Assembly (NCBI GenBank): GCA_947382875.1
Contig: CANDBG010000001.1
Location: forward strand, 1-64,000
Length of the DNA stretch: 64,000 nt
Direction of reading: 5' to 3'
Origin: an uncultured Oscillibacter sp.
Lineage (GTDB): Bacteria; Bacillota; Clostridia; Oscillospirales; Oscillospiraceae
The translations under genes and the position numbers were made by a program. Shown here in pieces: positions 43,295 to 53,695 of this stretch; the stretch's first letter is position 1; each line of letters starts with the position of its first letter. The notes under the pieces are model-generated. The model did not search any database and was not told the DNA's origin. It worked only from the letters and a program-made list of their open reading frames with translations.

Positions 43295-46200
43295 TCAGCG
43301 CCTGTAATTCCGCATCCGCCAGACAATGGCCGAAACCTGTCCGCGGGTAAGGGTGTTGCCGGGCTTAAAGGTACTGGTACCATTGTTGAAATAACCTTCG
43401 ACAATACCGGCGGCGTTCAGGGCCTGCACGTACACGTCAGCAGTGTCGGTGAAGGGCTTGACGCTGGAAAGGTTGTTGATATCCAGCTTCAAAGCGCCGG
43501 CGGCCAGCTGCGCCACTTGCAGACGGGTGATGGACCCGCCCAGGTTGACGTTGGTCCGTGTAATGAGGCCGTCGGCCCGGGCGCGGGCCAGATAGCCGCT
43601 GAATACGCTGCTCTTGTCAGTGGGAGCAAGTTCCGGGTAGCCCGCCGCCAGCATGACCAGCTTTAACGCCGCGCCGTAAGTGATGGTGTTGTCGGGCTTG
43701 AAGGAGCCGTCGGAGTAACCGTCAATGACGGAGGCGTCGGCCAGTTCGGTGACGTACTTGTAGCACCAAGTAGAGGTATTCACGTCCTTGAAGCTCCGGA
43801 CGGTATTCACAATTCCCAGGGAGAACACACCGGAGGCAATGGCAGCGCCGTTGGCGTTCAGGGCCGCGTAGGGAATTTCCACCGAGCCGGTGTAATTATT
43901 CGCAGGCACAAAACGCAGCTGACTCATCGGCTGCGAACCGCCGGAGTAGGCGTAAGCAGTGGTGGTTGTGGCGGGTATGGAGGTGTCGGAGCCGACGTAA
44001 ACCACGCCCACATTGGCAGCGGGCAGCTTCAGGAGCTGGATGCTGTGGAGGTTCGTACCCGTTGCCGCGGCGACGGCGGCATAAATGGCGGCGGAGGGGA
44101 AGGAAACGGCAGTATTCTTGGGCGTTGCGCCGTAGACCTCCGAAACGGCCTTGCTGGTGACGCTGATGAGGATGCCGCCGGTTACGGAATGTCCGCTGGA
44201 TCCGTAGGCGGTGAAGGGAATACTTACGCAGTAATTGGAGCCGCTGGGCACGTAGGTCAGTTCCGTTAGGGCATACTGACTGCTGGAGGTGGGACTCATA
44301 TAAAAGCTGCGTCCGCTGCGGTTCGCTGCGGTAAGCTGCTCACGGGCGGCGGTGCCGTAATTGCTGGCGCTGTAATAGTTATAATACAGTCCGCCGGTGG
44401 AGGGCACATCGTTCAGGGTAACGTATTGCAGAGTATCCGCCGCGTATACGGAATGGAAATAGCGTGCAATGTCGTTAGCGTTGATCTGGACGTTGGACCC
44501 GCTGGTAACGGCATAGCGGATATTGCCAACATAATGCGAGTTTGCGGACGAACCCACAGGTTTGATGACCAGCGTGCCGGTCACGGACCGGGAGCCGGCG
44601 CTGTACGCGGTGAAGCTGAGGGTAACTTTGCCATTGAAGGAGCTGGCCGCGGCAAAGGTGAGATCGTCCAGCTCGTAGTCGCCGTCCCGCACGTCTTCCT
44701 TGCTGTAATAGAAGCGGGTTCCGGGCAGAGTGGTCCGGGAGAACGAGTTCGAATAGCTGGTTCCGTAGCCGCAGTAGAAGGTGCCGTCAGCGGGGTTGAA
44801 ATCGGAGCTGCCAGGCTGTTCAAAGACCACATAGCTGACGTTATAGCCGCTGTACGTCTTTTGCAGGTAGTCATTGAAGTCCGTCCGGCTGATGTTCACC
44901 GTCTTGCCCGGCGTGACGGTATAGGAGATATCGCCTGCTGCGCTGCTGCTGACGGTAATTTTTACCGAGCCTTCCGCATAATCGGTTTCGGAGTAGTGGG
45001 CGCGGAAGGGAATCGTGATGGACGAACCTTGCCTGGCGCTGCTGTCGGCTTTGAAGGTGAGGGAATTCAGGGCATAGGTGCCATAGCTCTGACTGTTGTA
45101 GAAGAACTTGGTTTCGTTAAAGGCGAGTTCCCTCCGGCTGAGGTAGGAGGCCGCCGAGCTGGTGTATAGTTTTCCGGCGAAGCTGTCGTATGCGGAGGGG
45201 GCCGAGAAAGTGACATACCGGATGGTACGGTTTGCGTTGCCGGAGACGGCATGATAGGCGTCGTTGAAATCGCTGATCCGGAAGGAAACCTCCGCGCCCG
45301 GCGCGACGGAATAACTAATTGTGCCGTCAGCAGAGCTGGAAATCACGATTTTCAGCGTACCTTCCTCCCAGTCGTTGTCGTCATAGTGGGCGCGGAAGGG
45401 AATGGAGATCGTATCGCCTTCCTTGGCCCCGGATGTGGCCTTGAAGGACAGGGTATCCAGATCATAGTCGCCATAGCTTCGGCTGTCGTAGTAGAAGCGC
45501 AGCTTGGAATACGCAAGTTCATTCCGGCTGAAATCGGTGCTTCCGCTGTAAATCTTGCCGGCGAAATTGGTGTAGGCGCTGGGGGCGTCAAAAATGACGT
45601 AGGTAATGTTCCGCCGGTCGTTGCCGGACATGGTGCGGTAAACGTTGTTGAAGTCGTCGGCCTTGAAATTTACCGTCCCGCTGGGGGCCGTCTCATAGCG
45701 GATTGTCCGGGCGGCAGTGCTGGTTACGTCAATTTGCAGGATGCCTTCCTCATAATCCTTGTCCGTGTAATACGCCCGGAAGGGGATGGTAATGGAGTCA
45801 CCGACCCGCGCGCTGCTGCTGGTACGAAAGCTGAGGCTGCTCAGGGCATAGTTGCCGTCGCTGGAATTGTTGTAGTAAAACAGGGTTTCGGTGAAGCTCA
45901 GATCCGAGCGGGTGAGGGCGGTGCTGCCGGTATATATACTTCCGGGGAAGTTATTGTAAGCGGAATCCGCCGAGAAGGCGACATATTTGATGGTACGGCT
46001 GCTGTTGTTGGACATGGTTCGATAGAACTTGTTGAAGTCTGCGGTCAGAAAGTTAACGGTGCCGCTGGGGGCGACTTCATAAACAATGGTGTTCTCCGAG
46101 CCGTATTTGTCAACGATGATTTTCAGCGTGCCCTGGGCATAATCGCCGTCGCCGTCGTAGGCCCGGAAGGGAATGGAGAGGGTTTCACCGTCCCGGGCGT

Positions 46201-47401
46201 CGGAGCCGGGGCGGAAGTTCAGGTCATCCAGAACATAGTCGTAGCTGCCGGAGATATCCCGGTCGTCGTAATAGAACCGTGAGCGGTTCAGATTGTCATA
46301 CGTCATTGCACGGGTACCGCTGTACAATGCGCCGTCAAAGTCCTCGTAATCGCGGGTGGGAATGATTTCCACCCAACTGAGGTTGCTGTTTCCGCCGCTG
46401 AGTTTGCGGAACGCGTTATAGAAGTCCTCCGCCCGGAAGTTGACCCGTTCGCCGGGGGCAGCGGTGTAAGTAATGGTGGAGCTGGCAGAAGCAGCGCGGT
46501 TGATGGTGATAATGCCGCTCAGGGTGTTGTCATAGTCATCCCGCGCATTGTAGCGGACCGTATAGCCGCCGGACGTTCCAGAGACAAAATAGAGGTTTCG
46601 GAGGGGATAGCTGGAACTGCTGGAACGGGTATAATCCCGGCTGCCAAGGGCGGTAAGATGGCTGTCGGCGTAGAGGGTGCCGTAGGTGCGGGCCGACGTG
46701 TCGGTGAAATAGACGGTTGTGAAGTGCCGTCCGTTGCGGGAGTAAAAACGGCTGTCGATTTGTTCAGAAATATCATTGCCGACGGTGCTCTCCGAAGTGT
46801 CGACATTGAGGGTAAAGTTCGGGTTTGTGGTATTGTTATTGCTGCCGGAATTGGACATCGTTCGACCGCACTTGTCACAGGCGCCGTCACGGTCTTTATC
46901 CACATGGTTTTCCACATTGAAATTAAAACCGCAGACGGTGCAAACCTGCCAATGGGTGTCGCCGTCGGCCGTTGCCGTATAGCTGGCGGAAGAAGCTGCC
47001 GTATGTTTCGCCTCGCCAAAATGATACTTACAGCCTGCGTCTGCTTTCACACAGGGCCGCCAGTGATTGGTTTCATCATGTCCATAAACGGATTCATCTT
47101 TTTCGTGCAGGCTGTCATTTGGACTAAGTTCCAGCTCTGTTTCATATCCGCAGATCGTGCATGTCTTGGATGCGGTACCGGGCTGAAAACAGGTGGGTTC
47201 TCTGGTCGTGTTAAGCGTACTTCCGTAGATATGTGGGCCATAACTATCCTTCGAGTCTTGCGAGCCGCTGACTTCACGCCAATGGTTTGTATTATCCGCA
47301 TCCCAGCCATTTTTTAAAGCCAGTGCGTTTGGGACAAGGCTGGTCAGCAAAACCATAGCCAGCAGGAAGGCTGGCAGCTTTCGTTTCCAAAATCCATTCA
47401 T
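43295..47401 (-). CDS. Large SLH-domain surface protein with repeated beta domains
   Basis: This 1368-residue exported protein has a signal peptide (about 1-28, ending ALA). An N-terminal part is rich in cysteine pairs and histidine-tryptophan motifs (CTICGYETE, NHWRPC, CTVCGF, CDKCGRTM), probably metal-binding. Seven or so repeats of about 115 residues follow, each opening like TIRYETAPSGTVNFKADDF and continuing with LSFR and IPFRAYY-type strands. Three SLH domains at the C-terminus (SFKDVNTSTWCYKYV, GYSDGSFKPDNTIT and GYFNNGTSTFKPGNT) should bind cell-wall polymers. A structural or adhesive role at the cell surface is inferred. Start at 47401 follows GGAGGG. Confidence 0.87.
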   Translation of the reverse strand: MNGFWKRKLPAFLLAMVLLTSLVPNALALKNGWDADNTNHWREVSGSQDSKDSYGPHIYGSTLNTTREPTCFQPGTASKTCTICGYETELELSPNDSLHEKDESVYGHDETNHWRPCVKADAGCKYHFGEAKHTAASSASYTATADGDTHWQVCTVCGFNFNVENHVDKDRDGACDKCGRTMSNSGSNNNTTNPNFTLNVDTSESTVGNDISEQIDSRFYSRNGRHFTTVYFTDTSARTYGTLYADSHLTALGSRDYTRSSSSSYPLRNLYFVSGTSGGYTVRYNARDDYDNTLSGIITINRAASASSTITYTAAPGERVNFRAEDFYNAFRKLSGGNSNLSWVEIIPTRDYEDFDGALYSGTRAMTYDNLNRSRFYYDDRDISGSYDYVLDDLNFRPGSDARDGETLSIPFRAYDGDGDYAQGTLKIIVDKYGSENTIVYEVAPSGTVNFLTADFNKFYRTMSNNSSRTIKYVAFSADSAYNNFPGSIYTGSTALTRSDLSFTETLFYYNNSSDGNYALSSLSFRTSSSARVGDSITIPFRAYYTDKDYEEGILQIDVTSTAARTIRYETAPSGTVNFKADDFNNVYRTMSGNDRRNITYVIFDAPSAYTNFAGKIYSGSTDFSRNELAYSKLRFYYDSRSYGDYDLDTLSFKATSGAKEGDTISIPFRAHYDDNDWEEGTLKIVISSSADGTISYSVAPGAEVSFRISDFNDAYHAVSGNANRTIRYVTFSAPSAYDSFAGKLYTSSAASYLSRRELAFNETKFFYNSQSYGTYALNSLTFKADSSARQGSSITIPFRAHYSETDYAEGSVKITVSSSAAGDISYTVTPGKTVNISRTDFNDYLQKTYSGYNVSYVVFEQPGSSDFNPADGTFYCGYGTSYSNSFSRTTLPGTRFYYSKEDVRDGDYELDDLTFAAASSFNGKVTLSFTAYSAGSRSVTGTLVIKPVGSSANSHYVGNIRYAVTSGSNVQINANDIARYFHSVYAADTLQYVTLNDVPSTGGLYYNYYSASNYGTAAREQLTAANRSGRSFYMSPTSSSQYALTELTYVPSGSNYCVSIPFTAYGSSGHSVTGGILISVTSKAVSEVYGATPKNTAVSFPSAAIYAAVAAATGTNLHSIQLLKLPAANVGVVYVGSDTSIPATTTTAYAYSGGSQPMSQLRFVPANNYTGSVEIPYAALNANGAAIASGVFSLGIVNTVRSFKDVNTSTWCYKYVTELADASVIDGYSDGSFKPDNTITYGAALKLVMLAAGYPELAPTDKSSVFSGYLARARADGLITRTNVNLGGSITRLQVAQLAAGALKLDINNLSSVKPFTDTADVYVQALNAAGIVEGYFNNGTSTFKPGNTLTRGQVSAIVWRMRNYRR

Positions 47402-47642
47402 TCAGATTCCCTCCATGCAAAAGTCAAATCGCGTCCAGGGGAAAATCCCTGTTCTTATAACATAGCGGAAACCCCCGCCTCATTCATGAACAAACTGTGA
47501 ACAAGTGGAAACGTTTTTGTATCTTTTGGAAACGAAATCGTATCATTTCCAGGAAGGGAATAAAATGTTTCTCTTTACAAATAAAATTTGCTTCGATATA
47601 ATAGGGGAACTGACGAAATTGCAGAATTTGGAGAGATGAAAT

Positions 47643-48767
47643 ATGGCATTGATTGAATACGACGCTTACCGGCAAAAGCTGCGGGAGCTGCGTCCGGAGC
47701 TGGAAAAGTTATCGGCCGCCCTGGACATCGAGTCCGCCCGTCAGGAGGCGGCCCGCCTGGAGGACGAAACCGCTCAGGAGGGCTTCTGGAACGATCTGGA
47801 ACGCTCGCAGAAGGTGCAGCAGCGGCTGAAACAGCTGCAAAACAAAATTACCCGTCAGGAAAAGCTGTTCACTGCCTGGGAAGACCTGATGGCTCTTTGT
47901 GAAATGGGTCAGGAGGCCGAGGACGAAGAGCTTCTTGAAGAACTGAAAACCGAATACGCCGCCCTGGAAGCCCGTACGGCGGAGACGCGTATGGCAACGC
48001 TGCTCTCCGGCGAGTACGACAGCTGCAACGCCATTTTGCAGTTCCACGCCGGCGCGGGCGGCACCGAGGCCCAGGACTGGGCGCAGATGCTCTACCGGAT
48101 GTACACCCGCTGGGTGGAACGGAAAGGGTTCACGTACAAAATTCTTGACTACGAGGACGGCGACGAAGCGGGCATCAAATCCGCCGCAATTTCCATTGAG
48201 GGCGAAAACGCCTACGGACTCCTCAAGAGCGAAAACGGCGTTCATCGTTTGGTACGCGTCTCCCCCTTCGATGCCAACGCCCGCCGTCAGACGTCCTTTG
48301 CCGCAGTGGAGGTCATGCCGGAGCTGGAAAACGACGACTCCATTGAGATCCGGGAGGAAGATATTGAAATGCAGGTCTACCGGGCCAGCGGCGCGGGCGG
48401 ACAGCACGTCAACAAAACGTCCTCCGCGGTGCGTCTGATTCACAGGCCGACGGGCATTGTGGTTGCCAGCCAGCAGGAGCGGAGCCAATTCCAGAACAAG
48501 GATAACTGTATGAAAATGCTGCGGGCCAAGCTCCTGGAGCTCAAGGCGCAGCAGCACGCGGAAAAAATTTCCGATATCAAGGGCGTGCAGATGAAAATTG
48601 AGTGGGGCAGTCAGATTCGGTCCTACGTGTTCATGCCTTACCAGATGGTAAAGGACACGCGTACGGGCTACGAAACCGGCGGCATTGACGCGGTGATGGA
48701 CGGTGATCTGGACGGTTTTCTGAACGCCTACCTGACTCAGCTCGCCACCGGGGAACTGAAAAAATAA
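47643..48767 (+). CDS. prfB: Peptide chain release factor 2
   Basis: This 374-residue factor ends translation at UGA and UAA. The GGQ motif is at residues 252-254 in GAGGQHVNKT and the stop-codon-reading SPF tripeptide is at 207-209. In many bacteria the gene needs a +1 frameshift near codon 26; here the frame is unbroken and the matching place reads LSAALDIE with no in-frame stop, so that autoregulation is absent. It stands alone between the surface protein and a second SLH gene, starting 241 bases after the former's start. Confidence 0.95.
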   Translation: MALIEYDAYRQKLRELRPELEKLSAALDIESARQEAARLEDETAQEGFWNDLERSQKVQQRLKQLQNKITRQEKLFTAWEDLMALCEMGQEAEDEELLEELKTEYAALEARTAETRMATLLSGEYDSCNAILQFHAGAGGTEAQDWAQMLYRMYTRWVERKGFTYKILDYEDGDEAGIKSAAISIEGENAYGLLKSENGVHRLVRVSPFDANARRQTSFAAVEVMPELENDDSIEIREEDIEMQVYRASGAGGQHVNKTSSAVRLIHRPTGIVVASQQERSQFQNKDNCMKMLRAKLLELKAQQHAEKISDIKGVQMKIEWGSQIRSYVFMPYQMVKDTRTGYETGGIDAVMDGDLDGFLNAYLTQLATGELKK

Positions 48768-48814
48768 GCTCCATGAAGCCCGAAAAACGCAGAAACGGAA
48801 AGAAGGAAATTTCC

Positions 48815-49978
48815 ATGAAACGTTATATTGCACTCTGCCTGCTTCTGGCCGTCGTCCTGACGGTTCCCGCGGGAGCCTTTTCGGACGTGCCCAAGGAATA
48901 CGCGTTCCATGACGCCATCGAGTATTGCGTGGGAAAGGGCATCCTGTCCGGCTACGGGGACGGGACCTTCCGCCCCACAGAGGATGTCACCCGCGCGCAG
49001 TTTTGCGTCATGCTGGTCCGGGCTTTTTACCCCGGCGAGGCGGAGAAGTACGACAGCTGGAGGTCCAAGGGCTGGTACGCCCCCAGCGCCGCCGTCCTGA
49101 ACGCACACAACGCCATGCACTACGGCGAGCAGCACTGGACACAGCCTTCCGTCATGAACGGGTCAATCTCTCGAAGCGATATGGCGCGGTTTCTTGCCAA
49201 TATCATGGCGGACAAGGGGTACACGGTCTCGGAGGAAGCCAAACGCGCGGCTCAGGCGAGCATCCGCGACTTTGACCAGATTCCCGCCAATAACCAGGAC
49301 GCCGTACGCACGGTGTATGCTCTAGGAATCATTACCGGGTTCCCCGGCGGAACCTTTGAGTCCAGCGCCGTGATGAAGCGGGGACAGGCGGCGGTGGTGA
49401 TTTACCGGACAACGCAATGTCTGTCCGCCGCGCCCGGAGAGTTAAAACCCTCTCAAGCCGCTCCCGCCGCCCCGACCGGCGGCAAAGCCCCCACGGAGGA
49501 AACCGCCGTGGAAATTCTGAAAGAGCTGCAAGCCAAGTACCCGGAAGACGCCAATTTTGCCCTTGGCTATGCCGACGGCGATTCCAGCCTTGCGCGGGTT
49601 GCGCTTCACACCTATTACTCGAACCTCGCTCTGAAAATGCGCACAAGCTGCACCCTTGGCTGCGGCGGCTGGTCCTGTCTGGTCAGCGACGCGATTTTCG
49701 GGCAGTCGGATTTCCCGGCCCGAAAGACCACCCTGGAAAACGCCCGGGTGGGGGATCTGGTGGTTCAATACAGCCGGGAAACCGGCGAATTGGTTCATGT
49801 CGCCGTGATTACTGGGCGGCCTGAAAAAGTGGATGATAAAATCGTCTTCACCGTGACGGAAGCCGCGCAGGGAGACATAGAGGACTATCATCTCTACTGG
49901 GACGAGGGCTACACGTATTTTCCTCAGTGGAAGGACCGTCTTTATGACTACGACGTCTGGACCCGCTACCCCGACTGA
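48815..49978 (+). CDS. SLH-domain protein with C-terminal CHAP/NlpC-like domain
   Basis: This 387-residue exported protein has a signal peptide (MKRYIALCLLLAVV, cut near residue 21). It has two to three SLH repeats, including FSDVPKEYAFHDAIEYCVGK and GYGDGTFRPTEDVTRAQF, for wall binding. The C-terminal part has GCGGWSCLVSDAIFG, VGDLVVQY and ELVHVAVITG, the cysteine-then-histidine order of CHAP or NlpC/P60 peptidases. A role in cutting peptidoglycan is likely but not certain. ATG at 48815 follows AAGGAA. It lies between prfB and a MATE pump. Confidence 0.75.
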   Translation: MKRYIALCLLLAVVLTVPAGAFSDVPKEYAFHDAIEYCVGKGILSGYGDGTFRPTEDVTRAQFCVMLVRAFYPGEAEKYDSWRSKGWYAPSAAVLNAHNAMHYGEQHWTQPSVMNGSISRSDMARFLANIMADKGYTVSEEAKRAAQASIRDFDQIPANNQDAVRTVYALGIITGFPGGTFESSAVMKRGQAAVVIYRTTQCLSAAPGELKPSQAAPAAPTGGKAPTEETAVEILKELQAKYPEDANFALGYADGDSSLARVALHTYYSNLALKMRTSCTLGCGGWSCLVSDAIFGQSDFPARKTTLENARVGDLVVQYSRETGELVHVAVITGRPEKVDDKIVFTVTEAAQGDIEDYHLYWDEGYTYFPQWKDRLYDYDVWTRYPD

Positions 49979-50064
49979 CCGGCTTTGCATCCATGGCGCG
50001 GCTGTACCGGCCGCGTCCTTTTCCTCGCGAAAACCGAACAAAAGATATAGAAAGGATACCAGAC

Positions 50065-51459
50065 ATGAAAGAAAAAACCCCGCAGTCCCCGCCGCCCCAG
50101 GAAAACAAAATGGGCGTAATGCCAATTGCACCGCTGCTGGCCAGCATGGCGGTTCCAATGATGATTTCCATGCTGGTGCAGGCACTCTACAACATCGTTG
50201 ACAGCATTTTCGTGGCCCGTCTGAGCCAGGACGCCCTCAACGCCGTGTCTCTGGCCTTTCCGCTGCAAAACCTCATGATTGCGGTCGGCGGCGGCACGGG
50301 CGTCGGCATGAACGCGCTGCTCTCCCGTTCTCTTGGCGAGAAAAAGCAGGACGTTGCGGACAAAGCCGCCAGCACCGGTATTTTTCTGACGCTTTGCAGC
50401 GGCGTGATTTTCGGTGTCTGCGGCGTACTGTTCTCCCGTTCCTTCTTTCTGGCCCAGACGAACATCGCCGCCATTGTGGACTATGGCACGTCCTACGCCA
50501 TCATCTGCCTGGGACTGTCCATCGGTCTTTTCAGTCAGTTCTGCTTTGAACGGCTCTTGCAGTCCACGGGCCGCACGCTTTATTCCATGATTACCCAGCT
50601 AATCGGCGCGGTCATCAACATCATCCTGGACCCGATTCTGATTTTCGGCCTGTTCGGGTTCCCGCGCATGGAGGTTGCCGGGGCCGCCGCGGCGACGGTC
50701 ATCGGGCAGATTACCGCCGCCTGTATTGGCCTGATTATCAACTTGAAATTCAACAAGGAAATTCACATCCGTCCCCGGGAGATTCGCCTGAATCCAGCCA
50801 TCGCCCGGGAAATCTACCGCATCGGTTTGCCGTCAATCATCATGCAGTCGATTGGTTCCGTCATGACCTTCGGCATGAACAAAATCCTCATTGCCTTCAC
50901 CGACACGGCTACGGCGGTTTTTGGCGCGTATTTCAAGCTGCAAAGTTTCATCTTCATGCCGGTTTTCGGCCTGAACAACGGCATGGTGCCGATTATCTCC
51001 TACAACTACGGCGCGGCCCGTCCCGACCGCGTGAAGCACACCTTCCGGCTCACCGCCGCTGTGGCGACCGTCATCATGATCATAGGCTGGACGGCCTTCA
51101 ACCTGTTTCCGGGCGTACTGCTGTCGTTTTTCAGTCCGTCGGCGGAGATGCTGTCCATCGGTACCGCGGCTCTGCGGATTATCAGCTATTCCTTCCTTCT
51201 GGCGGGCTTTGATATCATCGCGGGGTCGGTCTGTCAGGCCATCGGCAACCCGGTTCATACCCTCATCTGCTCCATTTGCCGTCAATTGGTGGCGCTGCTG
51301 CCGTCGGCGTGGCTGCTGGCCCGGACGGGCCGTCTGGAACTGGTATGGTTTGCATTCCCGATCTCCGAAATTGTCTCGTTGATCCTGAGCATTTTCTTCC
51401 TCCGCCTCACCTTCCGGGCGGCTGACGCCCGGTTTGCAGAGATGCACGAAACCCCTTGA
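50065..51459 (+). CDS. MATE family efflux transporter
   Basis: This 464-residue membrane protein has about twelve membrane segments in two similar halves. SMAVPMMISMLVQALYNIVD and SIFVARLSQDALNAVSLAFP at the start, and GLPSIIMQSIGSVMTFGMNK in the second half, are typical of MATE pumps (the DinF/NorM superfamily). It exports organic cations or similar compounds with sodium or protons; the substrate cannot be told. ATG at 50065 follows AAAGGA. The tex gene begins 23 bases downstream. Confidence 0.9.
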   Translation: MKEKTPQSPPPQENKMGVMPIAPLLASMAVPMMISMLVQALYNIVDSIFVARLSQDALNAVSLAFPLQNLMIAVGGGTGVGMNALLSRSLGEKKQDVADKAASTGIFLTLCSGVIFGVCGVLFSRSFFLAQTNIAAIVDYGTSYAIICLGLSIGLFSQFCFERLLQSTGRTLYSMITQLIGAVINIILDPILIFGLFGFPRMEVAGAAAATVIGQITAACIGLIINLKFNKEIHIRPREIRLNPAIAREIYRIGLPSIIMQSIGSVMTFGMNKILIAFTDTATAVFGAYFKLQSFIFMPVFGLNNGMVPIISYNYGAARPDRVKHTFRLTAAVATVIMIIGWTAFNLFPGVLLSFFSPSAEMLSIGTAALRIISYSFLLAGFDIIAGSVCQAIGNPVHTLICSICRQLVALLPSAWLLARTGRLELVWFAFPISEIVSLILSIFFLRLTFRAADARFAEMHETP

Positions 51460-51482
51460 CGCATTGCATGGAAAGGAGCCTT

Positions 51483-53651
51483 ATGGACCAAATCATCACC
51501 GCACTTGCCCAGGAGCTGGGCCAGGACGCCCAGCATGTTGCCAATGTTGTCCAGCTTCTGGACGAGGGCAACACGATTCCCTTTATCGCCCGTTACCGGA
51601 AAGAGCTGCATGGAGCCATGGACGACACCGTTCTCCGCAATTTGGAAGAACGTCTCCGCTATTTGCGGGGGCTGGCGGAACGGCGGGAGGCCGTCAGGAA
51701 CTCCATCGCTGAGCAGGGAAAGCTGACGGATGAGCTGTCCGCCGCCATCGACAAGGCCGCCACGCTGGCGGAAGTGGAGGACCTGTACCGTCCCTACAAA
51801 CAGAAGCGGCGCACCCGTGCCACGGCCGCGCGGGAAAAAGGGCTGGAACCGCTGGCGACGCTTTTGTTTGCCCAGGCGCCGGACTGCCCAGACCCTCTGG
51901 AGGAAGCGCGGCAGTATGTGGACCCGGAAAAGGGCGCAGAGACACCGGAGGACGCTCTTGCAGGGGCCTCCGACATTGTGGCGGAGTGGCTGAGCGACGA
52001 CGCCGACTTGCGGAAAGCGCTGCGGTCGCTTCTGGCCCGGAGCGGTTTCCTGCAAAGCGCCGCCGCCACGGAGGAAGATACGGTTTATCGTCTGTATTAC
52101 GATTTCAAACAGCCTCTTTCACGGATGCAGGGGCATCAGGTCTTGGCGATCAACCGGGGCGAAAAGGAGAGCGCGCTGAAGGTCTCCATTGAGCTGGACC
52201 GGGATACCGCTCTGCAAACCGTCCGCCGCCGGGTCGTGATGCCGGGCAGCCGGGCGATGGAATTCGTAAAAGCCGCGGCGGAGGATGCATATGACCGTTT
52301 AATTTTTCCGTCGCTGGAACGGGAGGCTCGGAGCAGTCTGACGGAGGCCGCCTGTGAGGGCGCAATCGGACAGTTTGCCCTGAACCTGAAACCGCTGCTG
52401 ATGCAGCCGCCGGTCAAGGGAAAGGTGACGATGGGCCTGGACCCCGGCTACCGCATGGGCTGTAAGGTTGCGGTTGTGGACGGCACCGGCAAAGTGTTAG
52501 ATACTGCCGTCGTCTACCCCACCTACGGCGAGCGGCAGAAAAACGAAGCCATTGCGACACTGAGCAAGTTAATCAAAAAGCATGGTGTGGAACACATTGC
52601 CATCGGCAACGGCACCGCCAGCCGTGAGACGGAGCAAATGGCTGTCGAACTCATCCGGCAGGTGGGCGAGGACGGCATACCCGTAAGCTACATGATTGTG
52701 TCGGAGGCGGGCGCGTCGGTGTACTCGGCCAGCCCGTTAGGCGCGGAGGAATTCCCGCAGTTTGATGTGAATTTACGTTCCGCGGTGTCCATCGCCCGCC
52801 GCTTGCAGGACCCTCTGGCGGAGCTGGTGAAAATCGACCCGAAAGCCATCGGCGTGGGGCAGTACCAGCACGATATGCCGCCAAAGCGTCTGGACGAGGC
52901 GTTAGCGGGCGTGGTGGAAGACTGCGTGAACGCAGTGGGCGTGGATGTAAACACGGCGTCGCCGTCGTTGCTGCAGCGGGTTTCCGGCCTGACGGCCTCC
53001 ACCGCAAAAAACATTGTGGCGTACCGGGAGGAAAACGGCCCTTTCACGTCCCGGAAGCAGATTTTGAAGGTGCCCAAACTGGGACCGAAAGCATTCCAGC
53101 AATGCGCAGGCTTTTTGCGGGTGCCGGAGAGCAAATTCGTGCTGGACAACACCGCGGTACACCCGGAGAGCTACGCGGCGGCGGAGCGTCTTTTGGATCT
53201 GACGGGACACAAGTTATCGGACGTCGGCGCGGGAAAGCTGGGGGACCTGCGGGCAAGCGTGGCGGCCTACGGCGAGGAAAAAGCCGCTGGAGAGGCGGGC
53301 GTGGGCGTGCCGACGCTGCGGGACGTGGTATCGGAGCTTTTGAAGCCGGGCCGGGATATCCGGGACAGTCTGCCAAAGCCCGTGCTGCGGACGGATGTGC
53401 TGGAAATGAAGGATTTGCAGCCGGGGATGGTCCTCACAGGCACCGTGCGGAATGTGATTGACTTTGGCGTGTTTGTGGATATCGGCGTCCACCAGGACGG
53501 ATTGGTACACATTTCCCAGGTGGCGGACCGCTTCATTAAACATCCTTCGGAAGCGGTTTCCGTGGGGGATGTGGTAAAGGTCGTTGTGCTGGAGGTGGAC
53601 GAGAAAAAGAAACGGATTTCTCTTTCCATGAAACAGGCCAAGGGGAAGTAA
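51483..53651 (+). CDS. tex: Tex family RNA-binding transcription accessory protein
   Basis: This 722-residue protein has the Tex layout: an N-terminal helical domain, a YqgF/RNase H-like core (GLDPGYRMGCKVAVVDG), helix-hairpin-helix domains (around VNTASPSLLQRVSGL), and a C-terminal S1 RNA-binding domain (GMVLTGTVRNVIDFGVFVD). Tex proteins associate with RNA and the transcription machinery and are almost universal in Firmicutes. ATG at 51483 follows AAAGGAG. A terminator lies at 53657-53692, between this gene and the convergent htpG. Confidence 0.93.
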   Translation: MDQIITALAQELGQDAQHVANVVQLLDEGNTIPFIARYRKELHGAMDDTVLRNLEERLRYLRGLAERREAVRNSIAEQGKLTDELSAAIDKAATLAEVEDLYRPYKQKRRTRATAAREKGLEPLATLLFAQAPDCPDPLEEARQYVDPEKGAETPEDALAGASDIVAEWLSDDADLRKALRSLLARSGFLQSAAATEEDTVYRLYYDFKQPLSRMQGHQVLAINRGEKESALKVSIELDRDTALQTVRRRVVMPGSRAMEFVKAAAEDAYDRLIFPSLEREARSSLTEAACEGAIGQFALNLKPLLMQPPVKGKVTMGLDPGYRMGCKVAVVDGTGKVLDTAVVYPTYGERQKNEAIATLSKLIKKHGVEHIAIGNGTASRETEQMAVELIRQVGEDGIPVSYMIVSEAGASVYSASPLGAEEFPQFDVNLRSAVSIARRLQDPLAELVKIDPKAIGVGQYQHDMPPKRLDEALAGVVEDCVNAVGVDVNTASPSLLQRVSGLTASTAKNIVAYREENGPFTSRKQILKVPKLGPKAFQQCAGFLRVPESKFVLDNTAVHPESYAAAERLLDLTGHKLSDVGAGKLGDLRASVAAYGEEKAAGEAGVGVPTLRDVVSELLKPGRDIRDSLPKPVLRTDVLEMKDLQPGMVLTGTVRNVIDFGVFVDIGVHQDGLVHISQVADRFIKHPSEAVSVGDVVKVVVLEVDEKKKRISLSMKQAKGK

Positions 53652-53656
53652 ACGGA

Positions 53657-53692
53657 AAACCCGCCAGGATGTTATGTCCTGGCGGGTTTGCT
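53657..53692. terminator. Terminator between tex and htpG
   Basis: AACCCGCCAGGA pairs with TCCTGGCGGGTT over a 7-base loop. It serves tex and, being symmetrical, may also serve htpG from the other side. Confidence 0.8.
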
Positions 53693-53695
53693 GCG

